DNA from: Rhabdornis inornatus
Lineage: Eukaryota > Chordata > Aves > Passeriformes > Rhabdornithidae
Reading direction: 5' to 3'
Assembly (NCBI GenBank): GCA_013397075.1
Contig: VWZS01002237.1
Span: 62,001 to 126,000, forward strand
DNA: 64,000 nucleotides
Positions 14,565-27,290 of the stretch are shown in pieces. Each line of letters begins with the position of its first letter. Positions within the stretch are counted from its first letter, which is position 1. A model generated the notes under the pieces. That model was not told the DNA's origin and made no database searches. It saw nothing but the letters and a program-made list of their open reading frames with translations. Both the position numbers and the translations under genes were made by a program.

Positions 14565-14585
14565 TTGTTGTTGTTGTTGTTGTTG
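14565..14585. repeat. (TTG)7 microsatellite
   Basis: Seven uninterrupted TTG units preceded by a T run and followed by CAG. The T-rich tract ending in GCAG imitates a splice acceptor, but no downstream exon with a donor and a recognisable protein was found. Confidence 0.9.
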
Positions 14586-17500
14586 CAGAAAGGCTTATTG
14601 GAGAAGGGTTATTTTATGCACTCTGAAAGCCAGCACACATCGCTCGGTGTCTTGTAATATCAGATGCAGTCCTAGTAGAGTAGCTGATTTTACAAGACAC
14701 CTACCTTAACATTTGAGGGCAAGATCAAGCTCTGCCTTGATGACTGAGGACAGAAGCTCACTGCTTATTCATGGTGCTGTATCTAAGTGTGAACAGGAGC
14801 TAGAAGTTTAGTCTCTTATGCCACAGGCTATGTCCTATATGCTAATCCCATCCTGTCAAACTACTTGACTCAATTTTTAACGAATTGATGACAATTGTTT
14901 GGAAAAGTTCACACTTAAAACTTCTCAGAACTTACACACACATCTCTGTTCAGAAATGCAAACACACACTGAGTTGAGTGTCTTCTAACTTATACGGCAT
15001 GGCACCAAATATCAACTCCTTCATGCATCAACAAAACATGCCAGTGTCACATAGCTGCCAATGTTGATGAAATTCATTTATTTAAAATTATTTCAGTAGG
15101 AAGGCCAAAGATATTGGAAGTATTGAAGGGGAGCTTAACTTTGTCTTTGCTTCTTAATGTATGATCTTGCTACCATTAACCTTGTTAAGAGCAACCTTAC
15201 ATATCTGTAAGTATAAGAATCTTTCATTTAGTGTCCCCTTCTGGTGTTTTTTTATAGGAACAGCCAGTTGGAAGCAGGGTTTTAATCGATGTGTATTTGT
15301 GTTTTCTTGCACAAATTAGGGATTATGAGAAAATGGGAACATGTATTTCTAATCTTTACCTGTTCCTGAGGTAACTTAGCTGAAGTAAATTTTTATCCCA
15401 AGGGAAGATGGCAGCCTGTGGAAACCTTAGATAGGGTGGACTGGAAAAGTAATACTTTAGATCAAATCTAAATACATCCTCTGTCTTATGGAAACAGCAT
15501 CTTTTTTCTTCTCCCTCACCCTCCCCACTTGCTTTTAGAAATGTATCCCTTTTCCTTTGCACTCAGATTTTTCAAAAAGCAAAAGACAATTGATTTCCCT
15601 CGTTGGTGCCATTATCTGAGATGCAGGAAATTCTATTTCTTGTCTAGGACAGAGCTAGGCAAAAGTAACTGTAGTCTGTTTTTTGTAAGTTAAATTAGTA
15701 AGTGATGAATAGCTTCAATAAGGAAAAAAAATCATCTCTTCTGTTAAAGGAAATGTGAACATTTGCCTTTCCTCATGCTAAGTCACACAATGTGACCTAT
15801 GAAGATTTTCAGACCTAGAAGAAAGTTAGCTATGCTTTCAGTTGTAAGATTTTCCTAAGTGTTGCAGAAAACAGGCTTCATTGATTGATTTTCTGAAAAG
15901 TAAATATGTAGAACTTTTTTCAATTACCAAAATGCTTAACGTGTTGAACTTTGTAAACTGTAGCACTATAACCCACATTACTGTCACTATGCAAGTGTGT
16001 GAAATAATCAGAGCTCATATACTGAAAATCTTTTCTCGTATGATATTTGCATGGATTGTAATAGTAGTTTCACCTGCTAGGGAAAAAACCTTAGGACTTC
16101 AGGACCAGCATTTAAGTCTGCAAGCATCCAGAAAATACATGTCTTATGCAATTCTTAATTTGACCATAATTGAGTTTTGGATCCCTTTTGGATCAAATAT
16201 ATTTTCATTTTGGAAACTTCTGTTGCCCACTAGCCACAACAAAAAGACTTAACAGGTGCAGCATGTTGGGAGTGGGCTTAGGAGAAGCAGCTCCTGGATC
16301 CATCATAAGCGCTCCCTCTCCTGTTCTCCAGCAGTGGATGCAGCCCTCATTGGGAAGGGCAATGGAGCAGTAGTTGCCTCAGCAAGGGTTGAGTGGCAAA
16401 GATATAGGGCTTTTTTCTTTGCTCCCCTCTCTCCCTCCCTTTCCCTTCTTTGAAATGAGAAAATAGGCCACCAATTTAGTGGGAACCGAGTCTGGCCAGA
16501 CAGTGCTGTGAGCTTTGTGTGCTCGATGGCTGCCCGCCATTTCCCAGACCATCGGCAGCCCTCTCTTACTGTTTTCCCTGGCTGCATAAAGAGAACATTG
16601 TGTCTCTTGGAAGCTCTGGCTCATACCCTGCCCTCTATGTGAGAAAAGGAAATGCTCCTTCTGTTCATGACTTAGCAACGGTTGGCAAAAATGATGTCAT
16701 ATCCATGGTAGCAGAAAGACAAAAAGAGAGAGAGGGACTGCTTTTTTAGACAGATTTTACACACCACACTGTTCCATGAAGGGCTGAACAAAGAACCAGC
16801 ATTGAAATGCTCCATTTAGAACAGAATACCAGTCTATTTTTTTTCAAACTGGAAAGAAATGTGATTTATTTTTCGCTGTGTTTGAGTCCCATTTAGTGAC
16901 ATTATAGTATGGTATATATGGGATTATTTCTCTCTAGGTTTGGTGACTTCACTGTTTGCTTCAGTCCCTCTATTAGAAGTACGTATGCTGGTATGCCGTC
17001 ATTCTCTTTCTTTAGTGCTACTAAGTATGGGTTCATATTAAGTAAAAGAATATTGAAAATTGTGCATTAACAGTTACAGACAATCACAAAACTATCATAT
17101 TCTGCTTTGTGGTCCCTCACTATATATTTATAATATAGTGTTATTAACACATTGATATAGACCTTGGTCAACTGAGCATCAAAATATGGGCAATTCTTGG
17201 TCTGTAGTGTTTTTTATCTTTCTTCAGATATGCTGCACAATATCAGTGCTCCTGTGTAATTAATACTTTTAGGAATAAACCTGTTCAGGATGTTTATGTA
17301 CCTCTATGTGCCTGTTCAAGGCTAAAGGGAAAAGAGAGGAGGAACCTGGATTCGGATGTATTATTATAACACCAATGACCCTACCCTCCAATTGAGATTT
17401 GAACAAATTCTAAAGATCAAATTCAGGCCTCTCCCTAGCTTTGTGGTGGTTGATGCTATATGATCTTCAGTTATTAAAACTCTGGCAGATTTATGATGCA

Positions 17501-20500
17501 AGCCAACACGTTTAATCTCCCACTCCATCTCTGTTCAGTAGGCCTGTCCCTGGAGAGCAAGAGGTAACCCCCTTGGTTTTACAGCAAAATTTGGAAACTC
17601 CTATATATAGGGACCTGTCCTTTAATGAAGTGCTCTGATGCTGAACATCCTTCACTGGCTTGGAGCACTAAGTTCACCCAGTGCAGATTGAATCCAGAGT
17701 ACAAAGCAGTGTTCTGCATGCATAGATCCCAAACCAGGGCGGAAAATAATTTTTTAAAATATATGTGCCAGGTTTTCCTGCTTTTTGTGCTTTTTGTTGC
17801 GTGTGTTCTTCTCACTTTTATTTTGCTAATAGATGATGTGCACTGCTGCCACTGGGGATGCCTAAACCATGTCCCCAAATGTGAGGTAACCAGGTCATGG
17901 ACAGGTGTTGCAGACTCTGATTGTTACTGTCATGGTCACTGCTTTCTCAAGTGGTTCCTACATTTCTCTAAGAATGAGAAATATCACAAGAGATTTTAGT
18001 TGTCTTCCAAATGTGTATCTTTGGGAATCAAATGTATATGGCTCTGAAATGAAACAAAAGCTTAAAAAGTGGGCTTCTCTGAACAATGTAGTATTAATTG
18101 TCTTTAGTCTGATTTTCCCGTGTACAGTAAGGCGTGACTTTGTTTTACCGGTGATTCAAATATTTCTATGAGTATCTTATCTTGAGATAGGGGAAAATTC
18201 TGTTGGATCCTGTATTAGTTGTTGCTAGCCAGTTTGGTATAGAGCCTCCACAAACTTCTATAGCATTTTGTTTATTCTTGCTGCAAAACAAAATGAACCT
18301 CATTGGAATAGACATTGCCAGCCCTTCTTGAATCACGTTTGAAATGACTTTTAGTGCTGCTGTAAATTGATTTGGAAGAGAATTTCATTTCTGTTTTCTG
18401 CCAAAATTTTGATGTCATTAATCTCTACTGACTTGAAGCTCCGTCATAAACACCAGCTCTGGCATGTGTAAGGAGGCAATCTCCCAGGTACACAAGGCAC
18501 TGGGAATGGGCTCCAGAGACCCTTATACATCAGCTGCAGATTAAATAACACTATTTTTGTGTTTGCTGTGCTTATAATGTGGTCTACTAAATTTGGTATG
18601 CATTCCAACCCAAAAGGGTTGGAATAGATTTAAACCGTAGCCACAACAGCAATTTTTAGTAGTATAATTCTTTCTGAGATATCAGAGAGAAATTGCACAG
18701 GTGGCATATGGATCCAATATTAGCACTTGAACTTTGTAGAGAGCTGAATATGATCATTTCTTGTAGCCATGTTAAGAATTTTTTGCTTTCCTTAAGGTAA
18801 ATGCTTTCCGAGTTTTTGATATTTTTCTATTTTGGATAAAATTGTCACTGTCGTCATTAAAATTCTTTTGTGAATGTTCTGATGAATTTATGGTAGGAGC
18901 ACAAGTACATCAAGAATAAATAAACAAAGGTTCTCAAAGTGTGTTCAGCTTGTTAATGGGCTATGTCAATAGCAGATGGACGTTTCTCCCTGTCCACATG
19001 TCCTTATGTGCCTACAGCTCCTTCCTCTTGCTGCAAATTTAGTATCAGCCAAAACAACAGAAGAGAAAATGTCCTGCTATTGCAACATTAATCTTTTCTG
19101 AAGGATTCTCTGATGACAAAAGATTAGGTTATTTTTCTCAACTGCCAGATAGCACGTGCTTATCTAAGGAAGGAACACAAGCTTTTTCTTGTGCCTTTTC
19201 AACGCCTGTGGAAGAGTTTGGGATCCATAAACATTGTGTCGGAGATATTGCAAAAATTTGGGTTTTCTAGTTTGAATGAGTAGGCTGAAAAGAAATACGT
19301 ATATTTACTCTTGAAAGGGAGGGAAAAACTGTCTCTAAAATTACAGAAAGGAAGAGTCCATTGCCCAAACTTCTGATTGATTTGATTTAGAGAAAATTTA
19401 TGTTCTTCTGAAAATAGACATACTTTTAAAGGTATTAAGCAAAGTACACGAAAGTGAACATAGTGCATCTTGACCTCAATACAGTCTTTCCAGATCCCAA
19501 TTCTCTTAGAGGTAGGGAGTTCACCTTAATAGAGAGGCTGTAATAAAAACCAGTCCTATCAAAGTGTAAGAGCACCTCTCATCTTTTAGCATGTACTCAG
19601 AGTTCTGAAAGTTATCTCGTCATGAAGACCATTTTTATATTATCAGACTTTCTGTATCAGCCTTTTAATCTGAACAACATCTGCCTTCTGTTCTGAAAGG
19701 CTGCTGGCGTTTCTGTGAATCCTACCTTCTTTGCACCCAGGTAGAAATTGTTAGTTTTTTTCTGAAAGAAACTGTGTCATGGAAGAATCCTGACCACAGT
19801 GCCCTGCATTTGCAACCGAGGGGTCTGAGCTGACTCTCACAAGCAGGCCCTGTTCTCTGACTTCGCTGGACTGAGGTGTAGTGTCAAAACTTGCAGCTGT
19901 GGCACAGTGTATTTACTCACTGATTTATTTATCCTCAGGAGCATGCCTGCCCTAGATGCCATGTAATAATGAAAAATACAGCAGTAAAGGAAGCAAGCCT
20001 TTCCTTAAACGAAGTCAAGATATTTTCTTATCTTATGTAAAAACCAAACCTTTTGACAACTCTCATAGCACACAATGTTTCTGAGGCTGCAGGGCAGGAT
20101 ATTTGAGTCAGCCAGTACTTCAGAATGCAACTGAGTTGTGCTTCCAGACAGTGTCATAGATATTTTTGAGACCAATATAGTACAAGGTAGTGCCATTTAG
20201 ACTTTACCACATGTGTACAGGTGCAGTCAAACAATATCAGCCTGGTGTCAGCATACTGTTGTTCTCAGATGTCAGATCTTGCTGTCAGACTTCAGGAGTC
20301 CCAACCTCCTACATCTGCACTGTTGAACTCTACTTCATGTGAACTTCTGCATCCTCCCAAACAGATCTGCCTGTTTATTCTTACCTCCTCTTTTTTCACT
20401 GTATATCCACTGCCTTTTTATGTTTCCACACTAAATCTGATGCCTTATTAACATTTGGATCTTTACTGTTTGTGATAGAAGCCACTTCCTTTCTTTCATT

Positions 20501-22550
20501 TTAGCATGATCCTTGCTTTACCTTTGCATTTCCTTTTTTGTTTCCATGTTGACATATTACAATGGGAGTGTTTCCTAGTTTTTGCCAGGACCCAGAAGTT
20601 ACTCTGTACCTCACATCATTGCTGGGGGTGAGGAGAAAGGGACTCTGGCTTCCAAATGGAAGGGCACAGCTTCTGGTCCTAAAAACGTGGGGCATTTTCA
20701 GACATTGTTCATTGTCTCAAGGTCCATGTTGAGCATTTTTGTATGTGGATCACTGTGTCTCTTGTATTCTTTTGTTATTAATATTTTTGCTGTTACTGTC
20801 CATTTCCTTCTTTCATTGCTGTTTCCAGTAATTTGTTCTTATCCCAGCCCATGATCTGCCTTTTTTGCCTCCTGTTGTGGTGAGTGGGAAGGGAGAGGAG
20901 TGGGTCATGGACTTTTAGTGGGAGTATTAAATAGGGGAATACCATTCCAAAACCAGGACAAGAATATAAGCTCTTTGGGACAAGAAGCCTTTTCAAAAGC
21001 CATGAAAATGATGTGAAAAATATACTATTTCAGAAATACTTTTTAGTAGTCTGGTGTGCTAGAGTCTGTCAGGGAGCATAGTATACTTACTGTCCTCTTG
21101 GCTGTGGTGGGTTTTGCATTCCAGATTGGTTGCAGAAGTTCTCCACAGTATAATAAATACCATGTTGCTAGCATGAATGTCAGCAATTTGTACTTCGTAT
21201 GCTCTTTTTTTTCCCATAGTTCTCTGATATAAATATTCTGAAAAATGCTGCTGGTTGTTAATTGACCATCTTATTTGGCATGCATGTTGTCACCTTCATC
21301 AGGGACACCAAGAAAGATAATGCTCAAGGAGCATACACGAGATACTCACTTTCAAGAGTGGACCTTGAAGTTTTAAATTCAGGAAAAAATAAGGCAACTT
21401 ACCTTGAGAGTTAATCACCATTCACCTCTGAATTTTTTTAAGAACATCTTCCACATTCTATCTTTGGCGATATCTGTCATTTCAGTCAGCTATGGGGTTT
21501 GATTTAGTTTCATTGTAGCATATCTTCAAATGCCTTTCAGTAATTTTTATATTTGTTTGTTTGATGGAACAAAGTCTGCACTTACTGCCAAGTAAATCAA
21601 GATACCATCATATGTGGCTCTGGGTTTAGTTGAACCTGCTGTTGAGCAATTTCTTTCTCAGTGGTTTGCTTGCTGTGTCCAGGACCTTTCAGCTATTTTT
21701 CGGAAAGTTCACAAAATTAACAGCATTCCCTCATTTGCAGAACAGACTAATTCTTGATGCTTAATTCTTGCAATTTCAGTGCTGGATGAAGTGTTTGTTT
21801 GAAAGAATGTATTACCGATGCGTTTTGGCTTGCTGCTATCACTTTACCCAAATCAGGCCAATATTTCAAAACTGAGCTTGCCAGTATCTTTGGCACTCTC
21901 TTGTCCTGGCACCTGATGTCTGTACTGCTAAGTACTTGATACCTTCGCTGCACTTCTGCTATCTATCAAATATCTGGACCAGCAGTATCAAAACAACAAA
22001 GTAATGCTTTGTGGCAGTTATTTTGAGAAAAGGAAGAGTAGTATTTCATGAAACCATCTAATCACAAGTAGTGTTAAAACAGTTGTGGTTCCTGCTGTTG
22101 AGATCAGGTGTAGAATCTAGGTATAGCACAAAGCCTGGCATCATTCATAAGAAATCGAGTAAGCTTAAATTAAAGCCCATAAAGTGTCTAAATTTTGTTT
22201 GTGTTTGTGATTGATACACTTTGACATTAAAGTGAGCAGATGTAGAACTGCTTATGGGAGCAATACTAGTTTCTGCCTAGACTCAGTTATTAGGTGGCTT
22301 CATGAAAAAGTAGAAATTGCTCTGGGAGACAGAGGTTGCTATTTTTAAGAAGTAAATGCTTCAGTCTTGGCATTCAGAGACTCAGCTCTGTGGGAAGCCA
22401 AATCCTGTAAATTTAATATCTGGAATAACAGAAAAGCTCAAGGAGTGTTGCCAGGTGCATTCAACTGGCATGTCTCTGAAGTCCTCGGGTGAGATTGATA
22501 TCATATGAGCACACATTCTATTGTATTGTATCCAGAAATTAAAAGCTATT
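14586..22550. other. AT-rich non-coding stretch, no gene seen
   Basis: No supported gene or RNA. The longest frame, 17625-17999 plus (124 codons), contains a hydrophobic run at about residues 50-69 but has no family match and is overlapped by a 99-codon antisense frame. A GC-richer island lies at about 16250-16690. A short sequence at 18925-18948 imitates the end of a hAT transposon but has no partner end. Confidence 0.55.
16250..16690. other. GC-richer island with several overlapping open frames
   Basis: Composition rises compared with flanks, with a long pyrimidine tract (about 16410-16451) and a short inverted repeat GGCTGCC/GGCAGCC within about 16528-16560 around a CGCCATTTC motif that resembles a YY1 site. 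At least four open frames of 65-99 codons overlap on both strands, which argues against any one being coding. A regulatory element or a lost promoter is possible but not shown. Confidence 0.3.
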
Positions 22551-23137
22551 TGTCGTGGTTTAACCCCAGATGGCAAATAAGTACCACACAGCTGCTCATT
22601 CACTGTCTCCCAGCAATGGGATTGGGGAGAGAATTAGCAGGGTAAAAGTGAGCAAACTCATGGGTTCAGGTAAGAACAGTTTAAGAATTTAAATAAAATA
22701 CAATAATAGTAGTGATAATAATAAATTTTAATGAAAGGCAAATAACAAAGAGAGAGAAATAAAACCCAAGACAAGTGATGCAAATGAAAATGACTGTTCA
22801 CCACCAAATGACCGATGCCCAGGCAGTCCCCAGGATGCAGCTTCCTCCACCAAACTTCCCCCAGATGCCTGTGCTGAGCATAACCATGCATAGTCTGGCA
22901 TATCCCGTTGATCAGTAGGGATCAGCCATCCTGGCCATGCACATCTACTTGTGCATGCTACACTCCACTCGCTGGTGGGGTGACAAGCAGAAAAGGCCCC
23001 TGATGCTGTGTAAGAGGTGCTCAACAATAACAAAAACATCCCTGTGTTATCAGCACTGATTCCAACAAAATCCAAATTGCAGCCTCTTACCAGCTACTGT
23101 GAAGAAAATTAGCTCCACCCCAGCCAAAAGCAGCACA
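22551..23137 (-). mobile_element. Solo LTR of an avian ERVL-type endogenous retrovirus, degraded
   Basis: The plus strand begins TGTCGTGGTTTAACCCC and ends near AGCCAAAAGCAGCACA, so the retroviral sense strand is minus. Other family landmarks are recognisable in order: the block CCGATGCCCAGGCAGTCCCC, an AT-rich stretch with repeated ATA (about 22684-22732), and TAGCTGGTA-like sequence near the sense 5' end. Length is about 587 bp, usual for this LTR class. No second LTR and no gag, pol or env remains are found beside it, so it is a solo LTR left by recombination. At the place where family members usually have a TATA box (about 22864-22878) this copy reads GATGCCTGTGCTGAG, so the box appears lost. 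The target duplication could not be identified: the flanks are CTATT and CATTT. Family assignment is from memory of bird repeats. Confidence 0.85.
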
Positions 23138-24954
23138 CATTTGAAACAATGCTTACATTCTTGCTGAAATTCTCAGCCAGCACTACGCAGCTGTCATTCT
23201 GGTTTTGTATCTATTATTGTTCTGTTCAAGGTATTCTGGAATAAATAGTTAAATGTTAATTGACAAATTTGTACTCTTGTAAGGTGTATTTTGGGGGAGG
23301 GTTCCTATGGAGCCATCTAGTTGATGCTACTAAGTTTCAGTAAGAAATGCTTGGATGATTAAAATAATTATTTTTAGACAAAAGTGAAAACTGCCCTGTT
23401 CTTGAACAGGAGGAAACATTACACACTGAGATCTTCTGTAGCTCTCCATTATTGCTCACTTGGCTACAATATTGTTTCTGTCAGCTATTGATTCCATGTA
23501 GAAGAGGTTTTTTAGTTCTCTTTATTATTCTTTCATGCATAGTTGTTCTGCTTCACTTTATGAGGCATTAGTGCAGGTTAATGTATATATGTTATGTGTG
23601 TATATTCTATGTACCTCTGTATTTCTATTCCTCGCATCATCAGGAGAGACTTGGCAGTACTGTGACTCTACTGTGCTGTAATATAATATGCTGCTATCAG
23701 TCCTTACACATGTTGGCTTATATTCATTATTCTTGAGACAGAGTGAGTAGGACAGGGATTTACTGCAAGAAATGTGAGCACTTCTATGTACTTTACAGTC
23801 ATCTGTAGACACTCAGACACCTCAGACATGAGGTAGATCCATGCCTACCATAAGGATATCGGGTTTCTTTTTTGTCCCATAAAGTTTGGATCCTTGTAAT
23901 TTTCCTCCAGGGATTCTTACTATATTCCACTATCTCTCTACCATAATGTATGCAGAATTGCATTTTGGAACATGTTTCCTGTGATTCCATTTGTTGGAGA
24001 AAGAAAAAAAAGGAAAAAATTTATAAAATGAAAATGCCTGTGAAATATGATTCTTTCATGTGGAGAAAAATTCAAGCTATTAATTCTGCATTCGTTGCTT
24101 TTTATGAAAGCATTCTCATCTATAGGGTATGACATAAGTGCAAATATACTACATGTTGATGTAGCTTTATCTAAAATCAATCAGTGGATACCATGTTTGC
24201 TGAAGAAGAATAAGATCAGGATAGAAATAGCTGTCTTTTCAAAATGGAAGGGTTAGATAGATCACTACAGCAAATCTATATTTTTTGTTTGATTCTTGTA
24301 TCACTCTTTGTTAGTAAACAAGAATGTGTTGAAAAAGCAGTTAGAAGCAATGTCCTTCTTAACTTCTTCATTTATATGCTCATGAAGTTACATCAATAGG
24401 TCAGTATCTAGGCTACATCACACATGGTATAGTTAAGCTCAGTTTTTCAGGTAAGCTAAGTAAAAAACTAGGTTTCAGTTACATTGCTGTAATAATTTTA
24501 CGTTTTTAAAGTTTTTTTACATAACTTTAAAGTTTTTCTTTTTTCCTAATGCTGTATCTCCTCATAACCATTAGAAAGAATTCTGCCAAAAATGTCAGGT
24601 TTGGTGCATTTCATATCTGCCTTGTGGCTGATCACAAATTGCTGCTTTCTTTCACAGCCATATTTCATACATTTGAAATTGCAGTAGGAGGAATACCTAT
24701 TTTTTTGCCTCAAACTTCACAGAGATCTGTGTTCCTTTATCTTAGCCAAATATTTGAATAGCATGTACAAGGAAGCTCTGAATTCTTACTTAGTAGATAT
24801 GACCCAACAGAGAGAGAGAAGTAAGCCACAGGTTTAGGGTTGCTTCTACCTATTAATTGATAATAGATAATAGTATCTTTTTCCAGATGTATTTACTATT
24901 TTGTGTTCTTGTGCAGCTTCCATTACTGCTCTTAAATTGTACTCAAATAAAGGG
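23138..24954. other. AT-rich non-coding stretch, no gene seen
   Basis: No gene-like signal. A small perfect palindrome with 7 bp arms (CCTGTTC/GAACAGG) lies at about 23395-23410. Frames on both strands around 23558-24256 overlap each other and show no family. Confidence 0.55.
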
Positions 24955-25050
24955 CAATATCAATATTCCTACTTTACTGATGGGAAATTGAAGCATAAAG
25001 TCTTGGTCTAGCCCAAAGTCATACAGGAAGTTAACAGTTGAGTAGATCTC
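24955..25050 (-). mobile_element. Ancient MIR-like SINE fragment
   Basis: The plus strand carries, in order, TTTACTGATGGGAAATTGAAGC, then GGTCTAGCCCAAAGTCATACAG and GGAAGTTAACAG. This follows the reverse complement of the MIR core: a TTTACAGATGGGGAAACTGAGGC-like block, a CCCAAGGTCACACAG-like block, and the region next to the tRNA-related part. Divergence is high, as expected for an element inherited from early amniotes. The 5' and 3' limits are approximate. Confidence 0.5.
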
Positions 25051-27093
25051 CTGAGGAGTATTTTTGTAATTCCCAAATCTGGAATCGCTATTTTATGGCC
25101 CTGAATTATTCATTTCCCATTGGAAATAATTACCACAGAGAACTTATGTGTTTCCAAGGCTGCTACCAGGTAGAACACAAATATGTCATAGTATGGTTTT
25201 TATCAAGCCTGTGTAAGACTTTCTTTAAAACTTATTTCGTGTGTTACATGTTATGGATTGCCCCTTGTTGTTTCCATGTATTGCATATGAAGTACATATA
25301 CAGAAAAGAAATAATGAATACATATATTGCATCAAAAAGAGATAAAGCATAACCAGACTTATTAAAAGACATCTTGGCTGGGAAATTACAGTATTTCAAC
25401 AGCAGCAGCCCAAACAAGCATTTTTCCAAGGGAAGTTACTTCTTCATCTCTGACATTAAAGTTGAAAATCTTTGCTATTTGTTGGTAGCAACAGATAAAA
25501 TGTAGTTCTTGAATTGAGTGAACAGTTTTACTACACAAGTTACTATAGATGTTTCTCTAATATGTCAAGTAACAGAGTGAAAATGTGTTCAAGTGGTTTT
25601 TATCTGCTGATATATTTTTTTCTTACACAAGTAAAGGCTCCAGTTAAATTATACAGTTAATTACATTTCTAATTTACAGTTTGTTAGATTTGATTTCAGG
25701 AAGTGTTTAAGGGATAGCAAAATTATTTAATGTGTGTAACACCACATTCATTGTCCTGTATTTCTCAGTCTCCTAAAGCAAGTAGAAGGGAGAAACTGCT
25801 ACATGGATAATTATTTATGTGCATGTGGTATGATGTAAAGAACCTCTGTGTTCTGGACAACGAGGCCTTGCACATCAGCACAATACAGAGCATGGTAAAA
25901 ATAAAAAGAAAGTGAATTCATGACTCTACAGTATAAATATAAAAAATTCAGAATTGAAAATTAATACCATACCTAAGAGTGGCCAGGAGAGAAGCCATGG
26001 ACTTGCATATATGAAATTCAAGGGATACTTCCATGGCAGGAGGATAAAACACTCTTCAGAAAAAGAATATCTGAGGCAGGTCAGAAATCTTTCTTGCCTT
26101 TACTACTAAGGTTTCAGGAACATTATTTTGAGCAGTGAATTTGTTATGCCAGTGAAATTATTATTGGTCAGATCATGACATTCAGAATACATAATTTTGA
26201 TGTATTTGTTACAACCATTATTTGAAAATCACAATTGTTCTGTAGAGCACTGGTTAGCTACCTGTGTGTTCCTATGCCTGAGTGAAATTACAAATTTAGG
26301 GAACTGTATACCTGTGTTCCAAACTGCAGAAAAAAGAATTTCCTTAACTCCTAGGGGAATGCTCACTCTCATTTACCACTTTAGAACACGACTAGAGGTC
26401 CTGGCTTTGTCTCAGTGTGCTATTATCTACCAGAAATTGTAACAGCATCAAACTATTCAAAACCAATCACCACTGTGTGCCTGATGACTCTGCTGACTTA
26501 CTGAACTCTTAGTGCCTTTGACTGAGCAGTTGGCAATAAAGCTGCTGCTGGTGGCTGGCCATTCCACCAGACTTTTTTACTGTCTTGATCAATAATTCAG
26601 TGGAAGTTAGCAGTAAGGGATAAAGCACGGTAAAATTTGAGGAATTTCAGGTTTACTTTTTGTTCTGTGAATTGTAGTGCATCACCTGAGTTATGGTCAG
26701 TGCCCTGAATGTGCTCTTAGCCCAGAGCAGTGAAGGCACTTTGCTTGACCCTTTCAAGTGTGTGCAGCACCATTTTGCAAAGACTGGGTGGACCAGTTAG
26801 CACAGTACTGCTCTCATTGATCAGCTGAGTATCAGCTGATGATATCACACCTACATGTACTAAGTTTGTGATATAGATGAAGCCTTGTACAGTAACAGAC
26901 AATTACAGTGTCAAATGCTAAAGCAATTAAAAATAAATGTAAGAGGTTGTGTAACTTTGTGGGTGAACTTTTATTTCATGATAATCTGTGCAGGTGCTCC
27001 ATCATACCACATGTTCTAGTTGCTGGAAATCTTGCTCAGGAAATCTGATGTAACCAACATATTGTGAGGCTGAAAGGAGAGTGGGAGTGAAGC
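25051..27093. other. AT-rich non-coding stretch, no gene seen
   Basis: No supported gene. A pair of identical 8 bp palindromes TCAGCTGA at 26821-26828 and 26832-26839 contains two CAGCTG E-box cores eleven bases apart. The remaining sequence holds only short overlapping frames. Confidence 0.55.
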
Positions 27094-27290
27094 CAAAAGA
27101 ATTTGGTTCCTTTAACCTAGAAAAATGAAGATCTGAGCAGGAATATAATTCCTGCCTACAAATGTTGCAGATATGATAAATATTAGAGCATGAGAAGAGC
27201 TAAAGAACTATTTTGACGTAAAACCAAAAGGGTATAAACTGTCCAAAGATCAGCTTAGGATTCAAAATATAACTCTTCTAACCATTGAAA
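27094..27290 (+). mobile_element. Ancient CR1/L3-like LINE fragment (3' part of ORF2)
   Basis: Sequence blocks follow the late ORF2 region of CR1/L3 elements in the right order: TTTGGTTCCTTTAACCTAGA and AAAATGAAG at about 27102-27130 (the conserved block around a LFSLEKRRL-like peptide), then CTTAGGATTCAAAATATAAC and TCTTCTAACC at 27254-27283 (the RLDIRKNFLT-like block). Translation is interrupted by several stop codons, so it is a dead relic. Identity is low and limits are approximate. Orientation is plus. Confidence 0.5.

Noticed and set aside
14557..14590. Splice-acceptor-like TTG-rich tract ending in GCAG
   Set aside because: The tract is a (TTG)7 microsatellite. No recognisable exon follows.
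17625..17999. 124-codon plus-strand frame with a hydrophobic run at residues 50-69
   Set aside because: No family is recognised, an antisense frame of 99 codons overlaps it, no splice or promoter signal supports it, and T-rich DNA readily gives Leu/Phe/Val-rich stretches.
18925..18948. CAAAGGTTCTCAAAGTGTG, similar to the end of a hAT (Charlie-type) transposon
   Set aside because: Only about 19 bases match. No inverted partner end or 8 bp target duplication was found within a plausible distance.
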